Positions 35,820 through 45,038 of a DNA stretch of 64,000 bases are shown here, piece by piece; position 1 is the first letter of the stretch, and the number at the start of each line of letters is the position of its first letter. Source of the DNA: Chryseobacterium sp. ISL-6 (lineage in GTDB: Bacteria; Bacteroidota; Bacteroidia; Flavobacteriales; Weeksellaceae); contig NZ_JAGGPT010000007.1 of assembly GCF_018613715.1 (NCBI RefSeq), forward strand, positions 1 through 64,000, written 5' to 3'. A program made the translations under genes and the position numbers. The notes under the pieces were generated by a model. It was not told the DNA's origin and did not search any database. It saw only the letters and a program-made list of their open reading frames with translations.

Positions 35820-37391
35820 TTATTTAAATTCTTTAGAATCTCTTCTTGGCTCTTTTGCTTCAGGCCATTTTATGGTCTCTCCTTTTTCATCCTGTGGCAT
35901 TACCCTTCTCTCCCTGCTCGTAAATTCAGGATCTTCTGATGCCATATATGCTAACGTAGCTGTCAGGATCACATTATTTTTAAGCTCATCAAAAACGATC
36001 TTATCATAGGTATCTTTAGTTGTGTGCCAGGTATATCCGAAATACCCCCAATTCAGTGAGCTTAAAGAAAATCCAGGTACACCTGCTGCAACAAATGAAG
36101 CATGATCAGAACCTCCACCTCCAGGCATTCCTGGGAAGTCGGTTTTGATATTATCTCTTACGCTTTTAGGAGCAGCATTCAGCCATTTTCCAATATAATC
36201 ATAAGACTTTACGAATCCTTGACCACTGATATTCACTACCCTGCCAGTTCCGTTGTCCTGATTAAAAACCGCCTGAGTTCCTTTCATAATTTCAGGATTG
36301 TCTGCTACAAATCCTCTGGAACCATTCAATCCCTGTTCCTCACTTCCCCACAGTCCTATTACAATGGTTCTTTTATTGTTGGGATAGTACTTTTTCAGAA
36401 TCCTCATCGTCTCAAGCATGGTGAGCGTACCAGTTCCATTATCTGTAGCCCCTTGAGCTCCGTCCCATGAATCCAAATGCGCAGAAAGAATGACATATTC
36501 ATCAGGCTTTTCTTTTCCTTTAATCATTCCTATCGTGTTAAAGCTTTTTGCATCAGGAAGTATTTTTGACTGGGCTTCTACTTTAATTTTTGGCTTTTGA
36601 CCTTTTTCAGCCATCCTATACAGCATTCCATAATCTTCTACATCGATGTCGAACATTGGGATTTTTGTGGTTTTAGCACCAAAAATCCTATTGGCTCCCA
36701 TAACTCCAGTCCAGTTGGATATTGCAATTCCTGCTGCACCAGCCTTTTCTAAAGCCTCTGGAAGTGTAGTATTATCATATCCTATATTCTTTACATAATC
36801 ACGAAAATCTTTAGAAGCCTGTTCTTTTTCAGCTTTCAGTTTCTCATAGAGTTCCGGAGTACCAAATTCTTTGATCTGTTCATCAGAGCGGCCAATCTTT
36901 TGATATTGCGCCATCAATACAATTTTACCTTTTACAGAAGGTAACCATGTGTCGAATTCGGCTTTAGAAGATACCTTAGGAAGTACGATCACTTCTCCTT
37001 CAACAGCTTTTTTTGTCGCCGGGCTCCAAGCCAGTTGTGTAGCAGATAATGATTTTATACGCGGATAAACCATATCTACATGCGTAATTCCTCTCTGCCA
37101 GCCTTTCCATGTTCCAAATTGCTGAAGATTTGCATCCACTCCCCAAGAGCGTAAAGTCTTTGCAGTCCATTCATTAGCTGCCAGCATTTCAGGAGTTCCT
37201 ACCAAACGGGGCCCAATACCATCAAGCAGCTCGTAAGCCATATTTTCGAGTTGAGAATTAGTATTCACTTCATTAACAAAACTTTCTACAACAGGATTGA
37301 GTTTTTCCTGAGATTTTGCCGGGACTTGTGCTAATGAAAACTGCGCTGCCAGAACGACTGCGGGCATTGCAAAAAAGGTGTTTATCTTCAT
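35820..37391 (-). CDS. Secreted M28-family zinc peptidase with PA domain
   Basis: 523 residues. Signal peptide to about residue 21 (SLA then QVPAK). A protease-associated insert lies at about 130-270. The M28 di-zinc ligands are visible: His in SAHLDSW, Asp in GATDNGTG, the catalytic Glu pair in GSEEQGLNG, Asp in NQDNGTG and His in YTWHTTKDT. It should remove N-terminal amino acids or act as a carboxypeptidase in the periplasm or outside. The C-terminal tail is charged and lacks a T9SS sorting domain. Confidence 0.9.
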   Translation of the reverse strand: MKINTFFAMPAVVLAAQFSLAQVPAKSQEKLNPVVESFVNEVNTNSQLENMAYELLDGIGPRLVGTPEMLAANEWTAKTLRSWGVDANLQQFGTWKGWQRGITHVDMVYPRIKSLSATQLAWSPATKKAVEGEVIVLPKVSSKAEFDTWLPSVKGKIVLMAQYQKIGRSDEQIKEFGTPELYEKLKAEKEQASKDFRDYVKNIGYDNTTLPEALEKAGAAGIAISNWTGVMGANRIFGAKTTKIPMFDIDVEDYGMLYRMAEKGQKPKIKVEAQSKILPDAKSFNTIGMIKGKEKPDEYVILSAHLDSWDGAQGATDNGTGTLTMLETMRILKKYYPNNKRTIVIGLWGSEEQGLNGSRGFVADNPEIMKGTQAVFNQDNGTGRVVNISGQGFVKSYDYIGKWLNAAPKSVRDNIKTDFPGMPGGGGSDHASFVAAGVPGFSLSSLNWGYFGYTWHTTKDTYDKIVFDELKNNVILTATLAYMASEDPEFTSRERRVMPQDEKGETIKWPEAKEPRRDSKEFK

Positions 37392-37571
37392 AGTATTATT
37401 GATTGGACTAAAGATAAAAGAATTCGGGGAAATTAAAAAAAGGAATGAGAAAAAATTGATTCAACACCACTTATACATAAATCAGTGAAATGAATCACAA
37501 TCTTTAGATAAGAATATCATTTTATTTTTAATTATTTTAGCACGACAAATACGGTAACTACCTATAAAAAA

Positions 37572-38276
37572 ATGAAATTAACAACTACAATTTTTACAAT
37601 TTGCTTAATAGCTGGTGGAAACAATCTTCTATTTTCACAAAATATAAATGAAGATAAAGCAAAAGAAATCATTGAAAAGGCTATTCAAGCGACTGGAGGC
37701 AAAGAACTTTTAAATAGTATAAAAACACTCTACTCAATTTCCGAAACTACAATGGACGGAAGAAAAGTAAATTGGATTACAAAAGAAATGGCTCCTAATA
37801 AAGGTAGTTTCGAGATTGAATACCAAGGGCGGATTGTTTATCGCTCGTGGTTTGATGGGAAAATCGGATATGAAACGGTAAATGGAGAAAAAAAATTAGC
37901 AGATCCAGAAGAGTTCAAAGAAAAACTTAATCGAAAGTATATTATGAATGAGCTGGCTTATTTAGATCCTTCTTTATACAAACTTGAACTTGTTGAAAAT
38001 AATCCTGATAAAACATACAACGAAATAAAGGCGACTTCTACAGATGGAAAAGTGCTTCATCTATTTTATGATGCTAAAAGTTATTTATTAAAAAAAGAAA
38101 CTAAAGAAAATCCAGACAAGAATGCCTTTTCAACTGTAATTTATAATGAATATAAGAAATTTGGAGCTCTAATTTATTGTTCTAAAACTACATTTCCTAC
38201 TGAGGATGGAGAGCAAATAATAACATTAACAGATCTTTATTACAATAAAAAAATCTCAGAAAAAGATTTTAAATAA
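37572..38276 (+). CDS. Exported protein of unknown function (LolA-like features)
   Basis: 234 residues with a signal peptide ending near residue 22 (NNLLFS then QNINE). The start DKAKEIIEKAIQATGGKELLNSIKTLYSISETTMDGRKVNWI, followed by alternating beta strands (GSFEIEYQGRIVYRSWFDGKIGYETVNGEK), recalls the one-sided beta sheet of LolA/outer-membrane lipoprotein sorting folds seen in many Bacteroidota proteins. That is an impression from the pattern only. Expected location is the periplasm. Confidence 0.6.
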   Translation: MKLTTTIFTICLIAGGNNLLFSQNINEDKAKEIIEKAIQATGGKELLNSIKTLYSISETTMDGRKVNWITKEMAPNKGSFEIEYQGRIVYRSWFDGKIGYETVNGEKKLADPEEFKEKLNRKYIMNELAYLDPSLYKLELVENNPDKTYNEIKATSTDGKVLHLFYDAKSYLLKKETKENPDKNAFSTVIYNEYKKFGALIYCSKTTFPTEDGEQIITLTDLYYNKKISEKDFK

Positions 38277-38310
38277 TAATAAACAAGATTGTTCTATTGT
38301 CCCCTAAAAA

Positions 38311-38339
38311 AATAGGCCAGCTAAAATAGCTGGCTTATT
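38311..38339 (+). terminator. Rho-independent terminator
   Basis: 13-base-pair stem with one G.T pair (38311-38323 with 38327-38339), 3-base loop, followed by TTTATTTTTTT. Ends just before the convergent histone-like gene stop. Confidence 0.75.
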
Positions 38340-38340
38340 T

Positions 38341-38517
38341 TTATTTTTTTGATTCTTCAACAGAAACTTTTCTGAAATCTTTGAACAATTTACTTAGTTC
38401 TAAAGCTGATTTACGAGCTCTTGTTCCAGCTGCTTTGTTTCCTTTTTCAGCTTGTTGGTTTGCTTCAGTTGTAAATGCTTCAAATTCCGCGTTGATTTTT
38501 TCGATTAGTTCTTTCAT
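38341..38517 (-). CDS. Histone H1-like DNA-binding protein
   Basis: 58 residues starting ATG at 38517: MKELIEKINAEFEAFTTEAN then QQAEKGNKAAGTRARKSALE and LSKLFKDFRKVSVEESKK. It is rich in Lys, Ala and Glu, helical throughout, and matches the short histone H1/Hc1-like proteins widespread in Bacteroidota that bind nucleoid DNA. A -7 box TATATTTG lies 20 bases upstream, supporting expression. It is convergent with the exported-protein gene and shares the terminator region. Confidence 0.82.
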   Translation of the reverse strand: MKELIEKINAEFEAFTTEANQQAEKGNKAAGTRARKSALELSKLFKDFRKVSVEESKK

Positions 38518-38870
38518 TTATTTTAAAATTTAGGGTGCAAATATAGGTTTTATGGTGATTCCAGCCTAACTGTGATGAAAAAAAATTAGAAATATTTAAA
38601 AAAAATACTCCTTGGGAATAAGCGATAATCATTTAAATAATATAAAGCAAATAAAATTTTTAATTTAAAGCAAAATTGACCTCTATATTTATCTTTATAA
38701 TAGAAATCATTATAAAAAAAATTCTATAAAAGAAGTTCTATAAAAAAAGGGAAAATGTTTTTAAAAGTTCATAAGCTGAAAAACAATGGAAGATTTTAAA
38801 TATCCAGTCTTTTCCTTTTATCGGTTTTATGTACCTTCGTTTTTTTAATAATCATTCGCTTGTCGTCAGT
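38518..38870. other. Intergenic stretch between divergent genes
   Basis: 353 bases, AT-rich. It holds the -7 box of the histone-like gene (38538-38545, minus strand) and TACCTTCG at 38830-38837 (+), a near match to TAnnTTTG 33 bases before the helicase start. Nothing else was recognised. Confidence 0.5.
38538..38545 (-). promoter_or_regulatory. -7 element TATATTTG for the histone H1-like gene
   Basis: Exact TAnnTTTG on the minus strand, 20 bases before the ATG. Confidence 0.55.
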
Positions 38871-41800
38871 ATGGAGTTGCCAAAAGAATATATTTTACCG
38901 GATACTTATATCAGTACACTTTCGATATATGAACTTTTAAAGCACACCCAAACGGCAAGATTCATAGAAGAAAAGGACTTCCGGGATATTGAACCTATTG
39001 CCCTTGAAATTAACTCCGGGGTTTTCACCAGAACAACTTCAGTAATCAGTTTCCCAAATGTTTCGGTAAGTCAGGTAGGATCTGCATTGGTGACGACATG
39101 TTCGTGCGAAAACCCAACCGATAAACTTTGTGAACACCAGGCAGAAATTATTTATTGCATTCTGGAACAAAAAAACTATCGGATTTTCTTTGACACTAAT
39201 CTACGACAAAGAACACTGGTTGCCTTTGCTAAAGGTTTTGGTTTAGAAAACGAGCCTCATCTTGATACCTTTTTTCATCTGAACTATCAGGATGGAAAGC
39301 TCGACATTCAGCCTAAAATTAAAGAGCTGTTTCAAATTGATGAGCATGCTATTAAACAGAACTTACTGCCACTGCGAAAATCAGTTCTCAAAGAACTGGC
39401 GATACAGGATACTGATAAAAGACAAATAATGGTTATTGGTAAACACCGTTATTATAATTTTTTGAACTTTTCATTAATGGAAGCTGAGGTTACCCGAAAT
39501 GGTAAAATTAAAAACCCTGTTACCCCTATTGATGCAATGCAATTGATCTGGAAATCTGAGCAGCCATCAGAAATTAAGTTTTACACAGCCATTATTGCTT
39601 TTCAAAATAAATTTAATAAAGAACAAAGCCCAACAGAGTTGGAAGCTTTGAAATTGATCGTTCAAAATCCTTTGGAGCTCGATGTATACTACCATGATCC
39701 TCATCTGGCTGAATTTGTTTCATCTAAATCTCTGATTCCTGTGGCGCTTAAGCTTCTTAAAGCTGAGATACAGCTGACCGTACTCAAAAAAGATCCGTTC
39801 TATGAAATCACAGGAGAGCTCCTCTTTAATGATATTTCACTGCCATTTAAAAATATCATTATCCGAAATGATTATTTTATTCATTACCAAAATACTTTAA
39901 GCTTAATTGAAAATCCTGACATGCTTCGGGTCATTAAGTTTTTTAAATCTAACAATGAAATTCTTCTCATCCACGCTTCAAAGTACGAGAACTTTCTGCA
40001 GACCGTTTTAGCATCATTAGAACAGTATATTCACATTAATTACAGTTATATCCATTCTGCGACTCCCGTACAGCTGCAAGAAAAGAATTTCGGAACAGAA
40101 AAGATTATTTATTTGCATCAGGAAGGCAATTACGTGTCGATTACTCCGGTCATGAAATATGGAACTGTAGAAGTAGCTGTTTATTCAAGAAAACAGCTGT
40201 ATGACACAGACCAGAATGGAAATCAGTTTAAAATAGAACGAAATTATGAGGCTGAAACCTCTCTTACTTCTATTATTATGATGCAGCATCCGGAATTTGA
40301 AGAACAACTGGAGGCAGATGAATATTTTTACTTACATAAAAATAAATTTCTGGATGCAGATTGGTTTCTAAAAGCCTTCGAAGCGTGGAGAAATGAAAAG
40401 ATAATCATTCTTGGTTTTAGTGAACTAAAGAACAACAAACTGAACCCGAATCGTGCTAAAATCAACATTCAGGTTACGAGTGGCATTGATTGGTTCAATG
40501 CTAAACTGAGCGTCCGTTTCGGAAAAAAAGAAGCAACCCTAAAGCAGGTGCACCGTACTCTCCGTAATAAAACAAAGTTTGTACAGCTCGATGATGGCAC
40601 GCAAGGTATACTGCCCGATGAATGGATCAGTAAAATCACCAAATACTTTCAGGCGGGTGATATCGATGAAGAATTATTGAAAATCCCTAAAATCAGTTTT
40701 ACTGAAATTTCAAGTTTGTTTGAAAAAGAGATTTTAAGCGAAGAGGTACAAGCAGAAGTCCTTTCTTACTCAAACCAATTTTCCATGTTAAGAAAAGCTC
40801 CGGAAATCCCTGTTCCAACTGAATTAAAAACCAATCTGAGAGATTACCAACGGGAAGGATTGAATTGGTTAGGCCTTCTCGACAGTTTCAATTTTGGTGG
40901 ATGTCTGGCCGATGATATGGGATTAGGAAAAACAGTGCAGATCATTGCTTTTATTTTATACCAAAGAGAAAAATATGGAGCAAATACAAATCTTATCATT
41001 GTACCAACTTCTCTTCTTTTTAATTGGCAGGAAGAGCTGGAAAAATTTGCCCCCTCTCTTAAAGTATTGCTGCATTATGGGCCAGACAGGCTAAAGAATA
41101 TCGATCATTATCATGAATATGAAATCATATTGACCAGTTATGGGATGCTGCTTTCAGACATCCGTTTCCTTAAATCATTTCGCTTTAATTATGTTTTTCT
41201 CGATGAATCACAGGCGATCAAAAATCCCAATTCGGAAAAATATAAAGCTGCCCGTCTGTTACAGTCCAGAAACAGAGTCGTACTGACAGGAACACCTGTT
41301 GAAAACAATACCTTTGATCTTTACGGACAGCTTTCGTTTGCATGTCCGGGATTATTGGGAAGTAAGCAATATTTTAAAGACGTTTACGCCATTCCAATTG
41401 ATAAATTTGAATATGGTAAACGCACCATCGAACTTCAACAAAAGATCAATCCTTTTATTTTACGAAGAACGAAAAAGCAAGTCGCAAAGGAGCTTCCTGA
41501 GAAAACTGAAATGGTCATCTATTGTGAAATGAACGCAGAGCAGCGTAAAATCTACGACCTTTATGAAAGGGAGTTGCGTGATTTTATATCTGCTTCCACT
41601 GATGATGAGACTTTGAAAAACAGCATGCATGTGTTAACGGGCTTAACCAAACTCCGACAAATCTGTAATTCTCCAGTTCTGTTGAAGGAGGGCCATTCCG
41701 GAGAACATTCTGTAAAGATTCAGCTGCTAACTGAGCAGATCGAAAACAAATCAAAAGAACACAAAATTCTTGTGTTTTCACAATTTGTAGGAATGCTGGA

Positions 41801-42212
41801 TCTGATCAAAAAAGAACTTGAAGATAAAAATATTCCTTTTGAATATCTTACAGGGCAGAGTAAGGATCGTGGCTCCAAAGTCCACCGATTTCAAACGGAT
41901 GAAAATATCCGGGTATTTCTTATTAGCTTAAAAGCCGGAGGTGTTGGTCTTAACCTTACTGAAGCCGATTATGTTTATCTCGTAGATCCATGGTGGAATC
42001 CTGCCGCAGAAAACCAGGCAATCGACAGAAGCTACAGGATAGGACAGACCAAACATGTCGTAGCAATACGAATGGTTTGTTCGAATACGATTGAGGAAAA
42101 AATACTGAACCTCCAGAAGAAAAAAAGCAAACTGGCACAAGGACTTATAAAAACAGAAGAATCCAAAATACTTGGTTTCGGCAGAGCTGATTTGCTAGAG
42201 ATATTGGACTGA
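38871..42212 (+). CDS. SNF2-family helicase with N-terminal SWIM zinc finger
   Basis: 1113 residues. Near the N-terminus C77-x-C79-x7-C87-x-H89 forms a SWIM-type zinc finger. A long middle region (about 130-620) is unassigned. The SNF2 ATPase follows: DDMGLGKTVQ with Walker lysine Lys687, FLDESQAIKNP (motif II, DESQ), LTGTPVENN (motif III), then the second RecA domain with LVFSQFVGMLDLI, SLKAGGVGLNLT and QAIDRSYRIGQ. Such proteins move along or remodel protein-DNA complexes. ATG 38871 is preferred over 38829, since the longer start overlaps the -7-like box. Confidence 0.9.
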   Translation: MELPKEYILPDTYISTLSIYELLKHTQTARFIEEKDFRDIEPIALEINSGVFTRTTSVISFPNVSVSQVGSALVTTCSCENPTDKLCEHQAEIIYCILEQKNYRIFFDTNLRQRTLVAFAKGFGLENEPHLDTFFHLNYQDGKLDIQPKIKELFQIDEHAIKQNLLPLRKSVLKELAIQDTDKRQIMVIGKHRYYNFLNFSLMEAEVTRNGKIKNPVTPIDAMQLIWKSEQPSEIKFYTAIIAFQNKFNKEQSPTELEALKLIVQNPLELDVYYHDPHLAEFVSSKSLIPVALKLLKAEIQLTVLKKDPFYEITGELLFNDISLPFKNIIIRNDYFIHYQNTLSLIENPDMLRVIKFFKSNNEILLIHASKYENFLQTVLASLEQYIHINYSYIHSATPVQLQEKNFGTEKIIYLHQEGNYVSITPVMKYGTVEVAVYSRKQLYDTDQNGNQFKIERNYEAETSLTSIIMMQHPEFEEQLEADEYFYLHKNKFLDADWFLKAFEAWRNEKIIILGFSELKNNKLNPNRAKINIQVTSGIDWFNAKLSVRFGKKEATLKQVHRTLRNKTKFVQLDDGTQGILPDEWISKITKYFQAGDIDEELLKIPKISFTEISSLFEKEILSEEVQAEVLSYSNQFSMLRKAPEIPVPTELKTNLRDYQREGLNWLGLLDSFNFGGCLADDMGLGKTVQIIAFILYQREKYGANTNLIIVPTSLLFNWQEELEKFAPSLKVLLHYGPDRLKNIDHYHEYEIILTSYGMLLSDIRFLKSFRFNYVFLDESQAIKNPNSEKYKAARLLQSRNRVVLTGTPVENNTFDLYGQLSFACPGLLGSKQYFKDVYAIPIDKFEYGKRTIELQQKINPFILRRTKKQVAKELPEKTEMVIYCEMNAEQRKIYDLYERELRDFISASTDDETLKNSMHVLTGLTKLRQICNSPVLLKEGHSGEHSVKIQLLTEQIENKSKEHKILVFSQFVGMLDLIKKELEDKNIPFEYLTGQSKDRGSKVHRFQTDENIRVFLISLKAGGVGLNLTEADYVYLVDPWWNPAAENQAIDRSYRIGQTKHVVAIRMVCSNTIEEKILNLQKKKSKLAQGLIKTEESKILGFGRADLLEILD

Positions 42213-42287
42213 TCCGGAAATAAAACCTTCTTTACAGTTAGCTTATGCGATTCCTTATTGATTTAATCAAAAATCAACAAGTTTCCG

Positions 42288-42295
42288 TATCTTTG
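42288..42295 (+). promoter_or_regulatory. -7 element TATCTTTG
   Basis: Exact TAnnTTTG, 20 bases before the AraC regulator start. Confidence 0.55.
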
Positions 42296-42315
42296 ATTTT
42301 TATAATTTTTGAATC

Positions 42316-43230
42316 ATGAGTGATCATTTAGAAACGATAGAAGATTATTACAGAAACATCAGGGAAAACCAGTTAAGAATGTTTGATTCCCATGATTTTG
42401 AGTTGGGAAAATCACATTTTAACATTTCTATGCGGAAGTATTGCAGCTTCAAGAGCCCTTATAATCGCCGGGATTATTATAAAATAAGTTTTATCATAGG
42501 TAAAGGTACTTTTCAGTATGGGCAACAAAAATTATACATAGACCGTCCTGCTTTATTCTTTCCTTCTCCCAACATCCCTTATTCATGGGAATGTGACGGA
42601 GATCTACAGGAAGGCTATTTCTGTCTTTTCAATCAGGAATTTTTTAATGGAAATTCTGAATTTAAATTATTTAAAAAGACTTCCTTATTTAAAGAATGGA
42701 GCATGCCTATTGTCTTTTTAACAGAAGAGCAAACCCAATTGGTCACTGTTTATTTTGAACAAATGTATAAGCTCAATAACTCCACCTATCCATTTCGTTG
42801 TGGCAGTATAAAAAGTCATCTTGCATCCGTTCTACACCTGGCATTAGAAAATCGCGTGGAAGATGTTGATCCGGACGAGCTTCCTGCTAACGTCCGTTTA
42901 TACCGTATGTTTGATGAATTGCTTAATAAACAGTTCCCGTTAGACTCTCCTGCTTACCCGCTTGCTTTAAAAACAGCTTCGGATTTTGCCGATCACCTCA
43001 ACGTACATGTCAATCATTTAAACTCTTCCGTAAAATCGGTAACCAATCTTACAACAACACACATCATCAAGGAGAGAATGTTCGAAGAATCTAAAAACCT
43101 TTTAAAATACACCAACTGGGATATTGCTGAAATCGGCTATACATTAGGATTCGACCAACCTTCTCATTTCAATAATTTCTTTAAAAAGCACTCAAACACA
43201 TCACCGCTTAAATTTAAGCACGCTTTCTAA
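42316..43230 (+). CDS. AraC-family transcriptional regulator
   Basis: 304 residues. The N-terminal sensing domain has SPYNRRDYYKISFIIGKGTFQYG and PALFFPSPNIPYSWE. The C-terminal double HTH contains KTASDFADHLNVHVNHLNSSVKSVTNLTTTHII and IGYTLGFDQPSHFNNFFKKHSNTSPLKFK. It is a paralogue of the regulator at 23767-24705. It precedes a Bcr/CflA-type drug exporter by 91 bases on the same strand, so it may regulate that gene. Confidence 0.92.
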   Translation: MSDHLETIEDYYRNIRENQLRMFDSHDFELGKSHFNISMRKYCSFKSPYNRRDYYKISFIIGKGTFQYGQQKLYIDRPALFFPSPNIPYSWECDGDLQEGYFCLFNQEFFNGNSEFKLFKKTSLFKEWSMPIVFLTEEQTQLVTVYFEQMYKLNNSTYPFRCGSIKSHLASVLHLALENRVEDVDPDELPANVRLYRMFDELLNKQFPLDSPAYPLALKTASDFADHLNVHVNHLNSSVKSVTNLTTTHIIKERMFEESKNLLKYTNWDIAEIGYTLGFDQPSHFNNFFKKHSNTSPLKFKHAF

Positions 43231-43290
43231 ATCTTTGAATTTTGTAATTTTTACTTTGTCTTTTAAAATAGATATCAAAGATTCTTGACG

Positions 43291-43298
43291 TATTTTTG
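43291..43298 (+). promoter_or_regulatory. -7 element TATTTTTG for the MFS gene
   Basis: Exact TAnnTTTG 23 bases before the ATG, preceded by TTGACG 1 base upstream. Shows the exporter has a promoter separate from the AraC gene. Confidence 0.5.
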
Positions 43299-43321
43299 TA
43301 TCGTTAAAAAAAGAATGAACT

Positions 43322-44527
43322 ATGTTGAGAGAAGCATCTGAACAACGCATCAGATTAATCACTATTATGGCCTTCATATCAATCCCATTATCAGGGTTTG
43401 TTACAGATATCTATTTACCGTCTTTTCCATCAATGGCCAAGGGAATGCAAGTTTCGGAAAAAGACATCCAGATTACCCTTACCTCCTATTTGCTTAGCTA
43501 TGGAATTTCTCAATTATTTGTAGGTGGAATTCTGGATAGTATTGGACGCTACCGTCCAAAACTGGCAGCACTACTTCTATTGGTAGTAACGAGCTTTTTA
43601 ATCACCATGACCAATAGTATTTTACTGATATGCCTGCTTCGTGTTCTTCAGGGAATAGCTGTTTCTGTAATGGTTGTTGCCACCCGTGCTATTTTCGTAG
43701 ATATTTACGATGCAGAAAAAGTAAAACATTATCTGAGTTATTTTACTATCGTATGGTCACTTGGCCCTATTTTAGCACCTTTCCTTGGTGGTTATCTTGA
43801 AAAATTGTTTAACTGGCATGCGAACTTTTATTTCCTTGCTTTTTATGCTGGGGCTATATTCTTATTTGAATGGTTTTTCAGTGAGGAAAGTCTGCCTGAG
43901 AAAAAGAAACTGAATCTTTCAGAAAATATCAACCTTTATAAGATGATGTTGAAAAACCGCATTTTTATGCTGGGAATTATTATTCTGGGGCTAAGTTATT
44001 CTATTGTCATGTTATTCAATATTACAGGCCCTTTTATTATTGAAAATACTTTTCACTTTACACCGGTCGTAATCGGATATTGTACTTTGATCCTTGGGTT
44101 TTCCTGGATGATTGGTGGCTTCATTGGAAAGAAGCGTGTTTCGTTAGGCTTTAAATCAAGAATACTACAGCCTATTATTTTACAGTTAATGCTTATTACA
44201 GGATTAATCACGGTAAGCTACTTTACAGAAAGCTTATATATCATGATTCCATTCGCCTTTTTCATTCATATTTGTTCGGGAATCTTATTTACTTCCTTTT
44301 TTACGACAAGTATGTTATACTTCCCCAAGAATGCAGGTACAGCGGGCGGACTAATGGGTGGACTGGTTTACATCATCACCTCTGTTACAAGTTTTATTAT
44401 CTCAGTAAGCGGAACTGTTTCCTTACAAAAAGATCTCTCCTGGCGGTATTTAATTATTGCCATGATCCTTTTCGGTATTATACTTACCATGAATCACACC
44501 TTAAAAAAAGAAAAAGCAGAGAATTGA
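43322..44527 (+). CDS. MFS multidrug efflux transporter, Bcr/CflA type
   Basis: 401 residues, about 12 membrane helices. TDIYLPSFPSMAKGMQVSEKDIQITLTSYLL contains the D-x-YLP-x-(F/L)P signature of Bcr/CflA drug:proton antiporters, and GGILDSIGRYRPKLAAL is MFS motif A between helices 2 and 3. It sits in the inner membrane and probably exports an amphipathic compound. Next to an AraC regulator. The terminator stem encloses the stop codon in its loop. Confidence 0.9.
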   Translation: MLREASEQRIRLITIMAFISIPLSGFVTDIYLPSFPSMAKGMQVSEKDIQITLTSYLLSYGISQLFVGGILDSIGRYRPKLAALLLLVVTSFLITMTNSILLICLLRVLQGIAVSVMVVATRAIFVDIYDAEKVKHYLSYFTIVWSLGPILAPFLGGYLEKLFNWHANFYFLAFYAGAIFLFEWFFSEESLPEKKKLNLSENINLYKMMLKNRIFMLGIIILGLSYSIVMLFNITGPFIIENTFHFTPVVIGYCTLILGFSWMIGGFIGKKRVSLGFKSRILQPIILQLMLITGLITVSYFTESLYIMIPFAFFIHICSGILFTSFFTTSMLYFPKNAGTAGGLMGGLVYIITSVTSFIISVSGTVSLQKDLSWRYLIIAMILFGIILTMNHTLKKEKAEN

Positions 44528-44539
44528 TCTCTGCTTTTT
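44511..44539 (+). terminator. Terminator overlapping the MFS stop codon
   Basis: 12-base-pair stem AAAAAGCAGAGA/TCTCTGCTTTTT whose 5-base loop ATTGA contains the TGA stop (44525-44527). Followed by TATTTTA. Confidence 0.82.
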
Positions 44540-44589
44540 TATTTTACACCTCCTTTATTTAAGATGTAATTTTACAAATTACTACAATC

Positions 44590-44622
44590 CAATTGTTGGT
44601 GCCTGCAATACAATTGTTGGTG
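44590..44622 (+). promoter_or_regulatory. Candidate LytTR operator: 12-base direct repeat, 21-base period
   Basis: CAATTGTTGGTG occurs at 44590-44601 and again at 44611-44622, identical over 12 bases with a 21-base period, the spacing known for LytTR-type half-sites. A -7-like TACTTTCA begins 6 bases downstream (44628-44635), placing the repeat in the -35 to -60 zone expected for an activator. The LytS/LytTR operon lies downstream, suggesting autoregulation. Confidence 0.5.
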
Positions 44623-44650
44623 GATAATACTTTCATGATAAGCTAGATCT

Positions 44651-44933
44651 GAACTAATATTGCACTGTCAATATAGAATTACTATGATTTTTATGGCGGA
44701 TACGGAAATTTATTTTTCTATTTTAATTAAAATAAAAATGATAAAAAGTTTAAAACAAGGTGTCAAAAATAGTAGCATTCGTCAGAAAACAATGGAAGCA
44801 GATATTAGTTACTCTAGTCATTTTTGCAGTATGGAGTCTGGCAGCCTTTCTATTTCTCATTACTCTAATTCTAATATTGGCACCCATAATAGATTCGTTG
44901 ATGAATAATATTCTTATTGTAAACAGCATATAA
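44651..44933 (+). pseudogene. Tandem partial duplicate of the downstream sensor kinase promoter and 5' end
   Basis: 44651-44880 resembles 44932-45130 or so, including TAATATTG (44655-44662 versus 44936-44943), GAAATTTATTTTTCT and the run GTCAGAAAACAATGGAAGCA. In frame it reads IVAFVRKQWKQIL..WSLAAFLFLI against MITFVRKQWKQIL..WSLAAFLFLI in the kinase, then diverges and stops at 44931-44933. The ATG of the kinase corresponds to ATA (44769) here; a GTG at 44760 is the only in-frame start (57 codons). Probably a decayed copy, though a small membrane peptide cannot be excluded. Confidence 0.7.
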
Positions 44934-45038
44934 ACTAATATTGCAAATTATTGTAATTTTAATAGGTATAGCAGAAATTTATTTTTCTTTTTACCTATTT
45001 CCCATTAAATTATAAAAAACTAATAATAAAGTATAAAA

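Noticed and set aside
44760..44933. 57-codon GTG-started frame as a functional small membrane protein
   Set aside because: It is best explained as a partial duplicate of the kinase 5' end whose ATG has become ATA; the GTG lies outside the duplicated coding start and lacks support.
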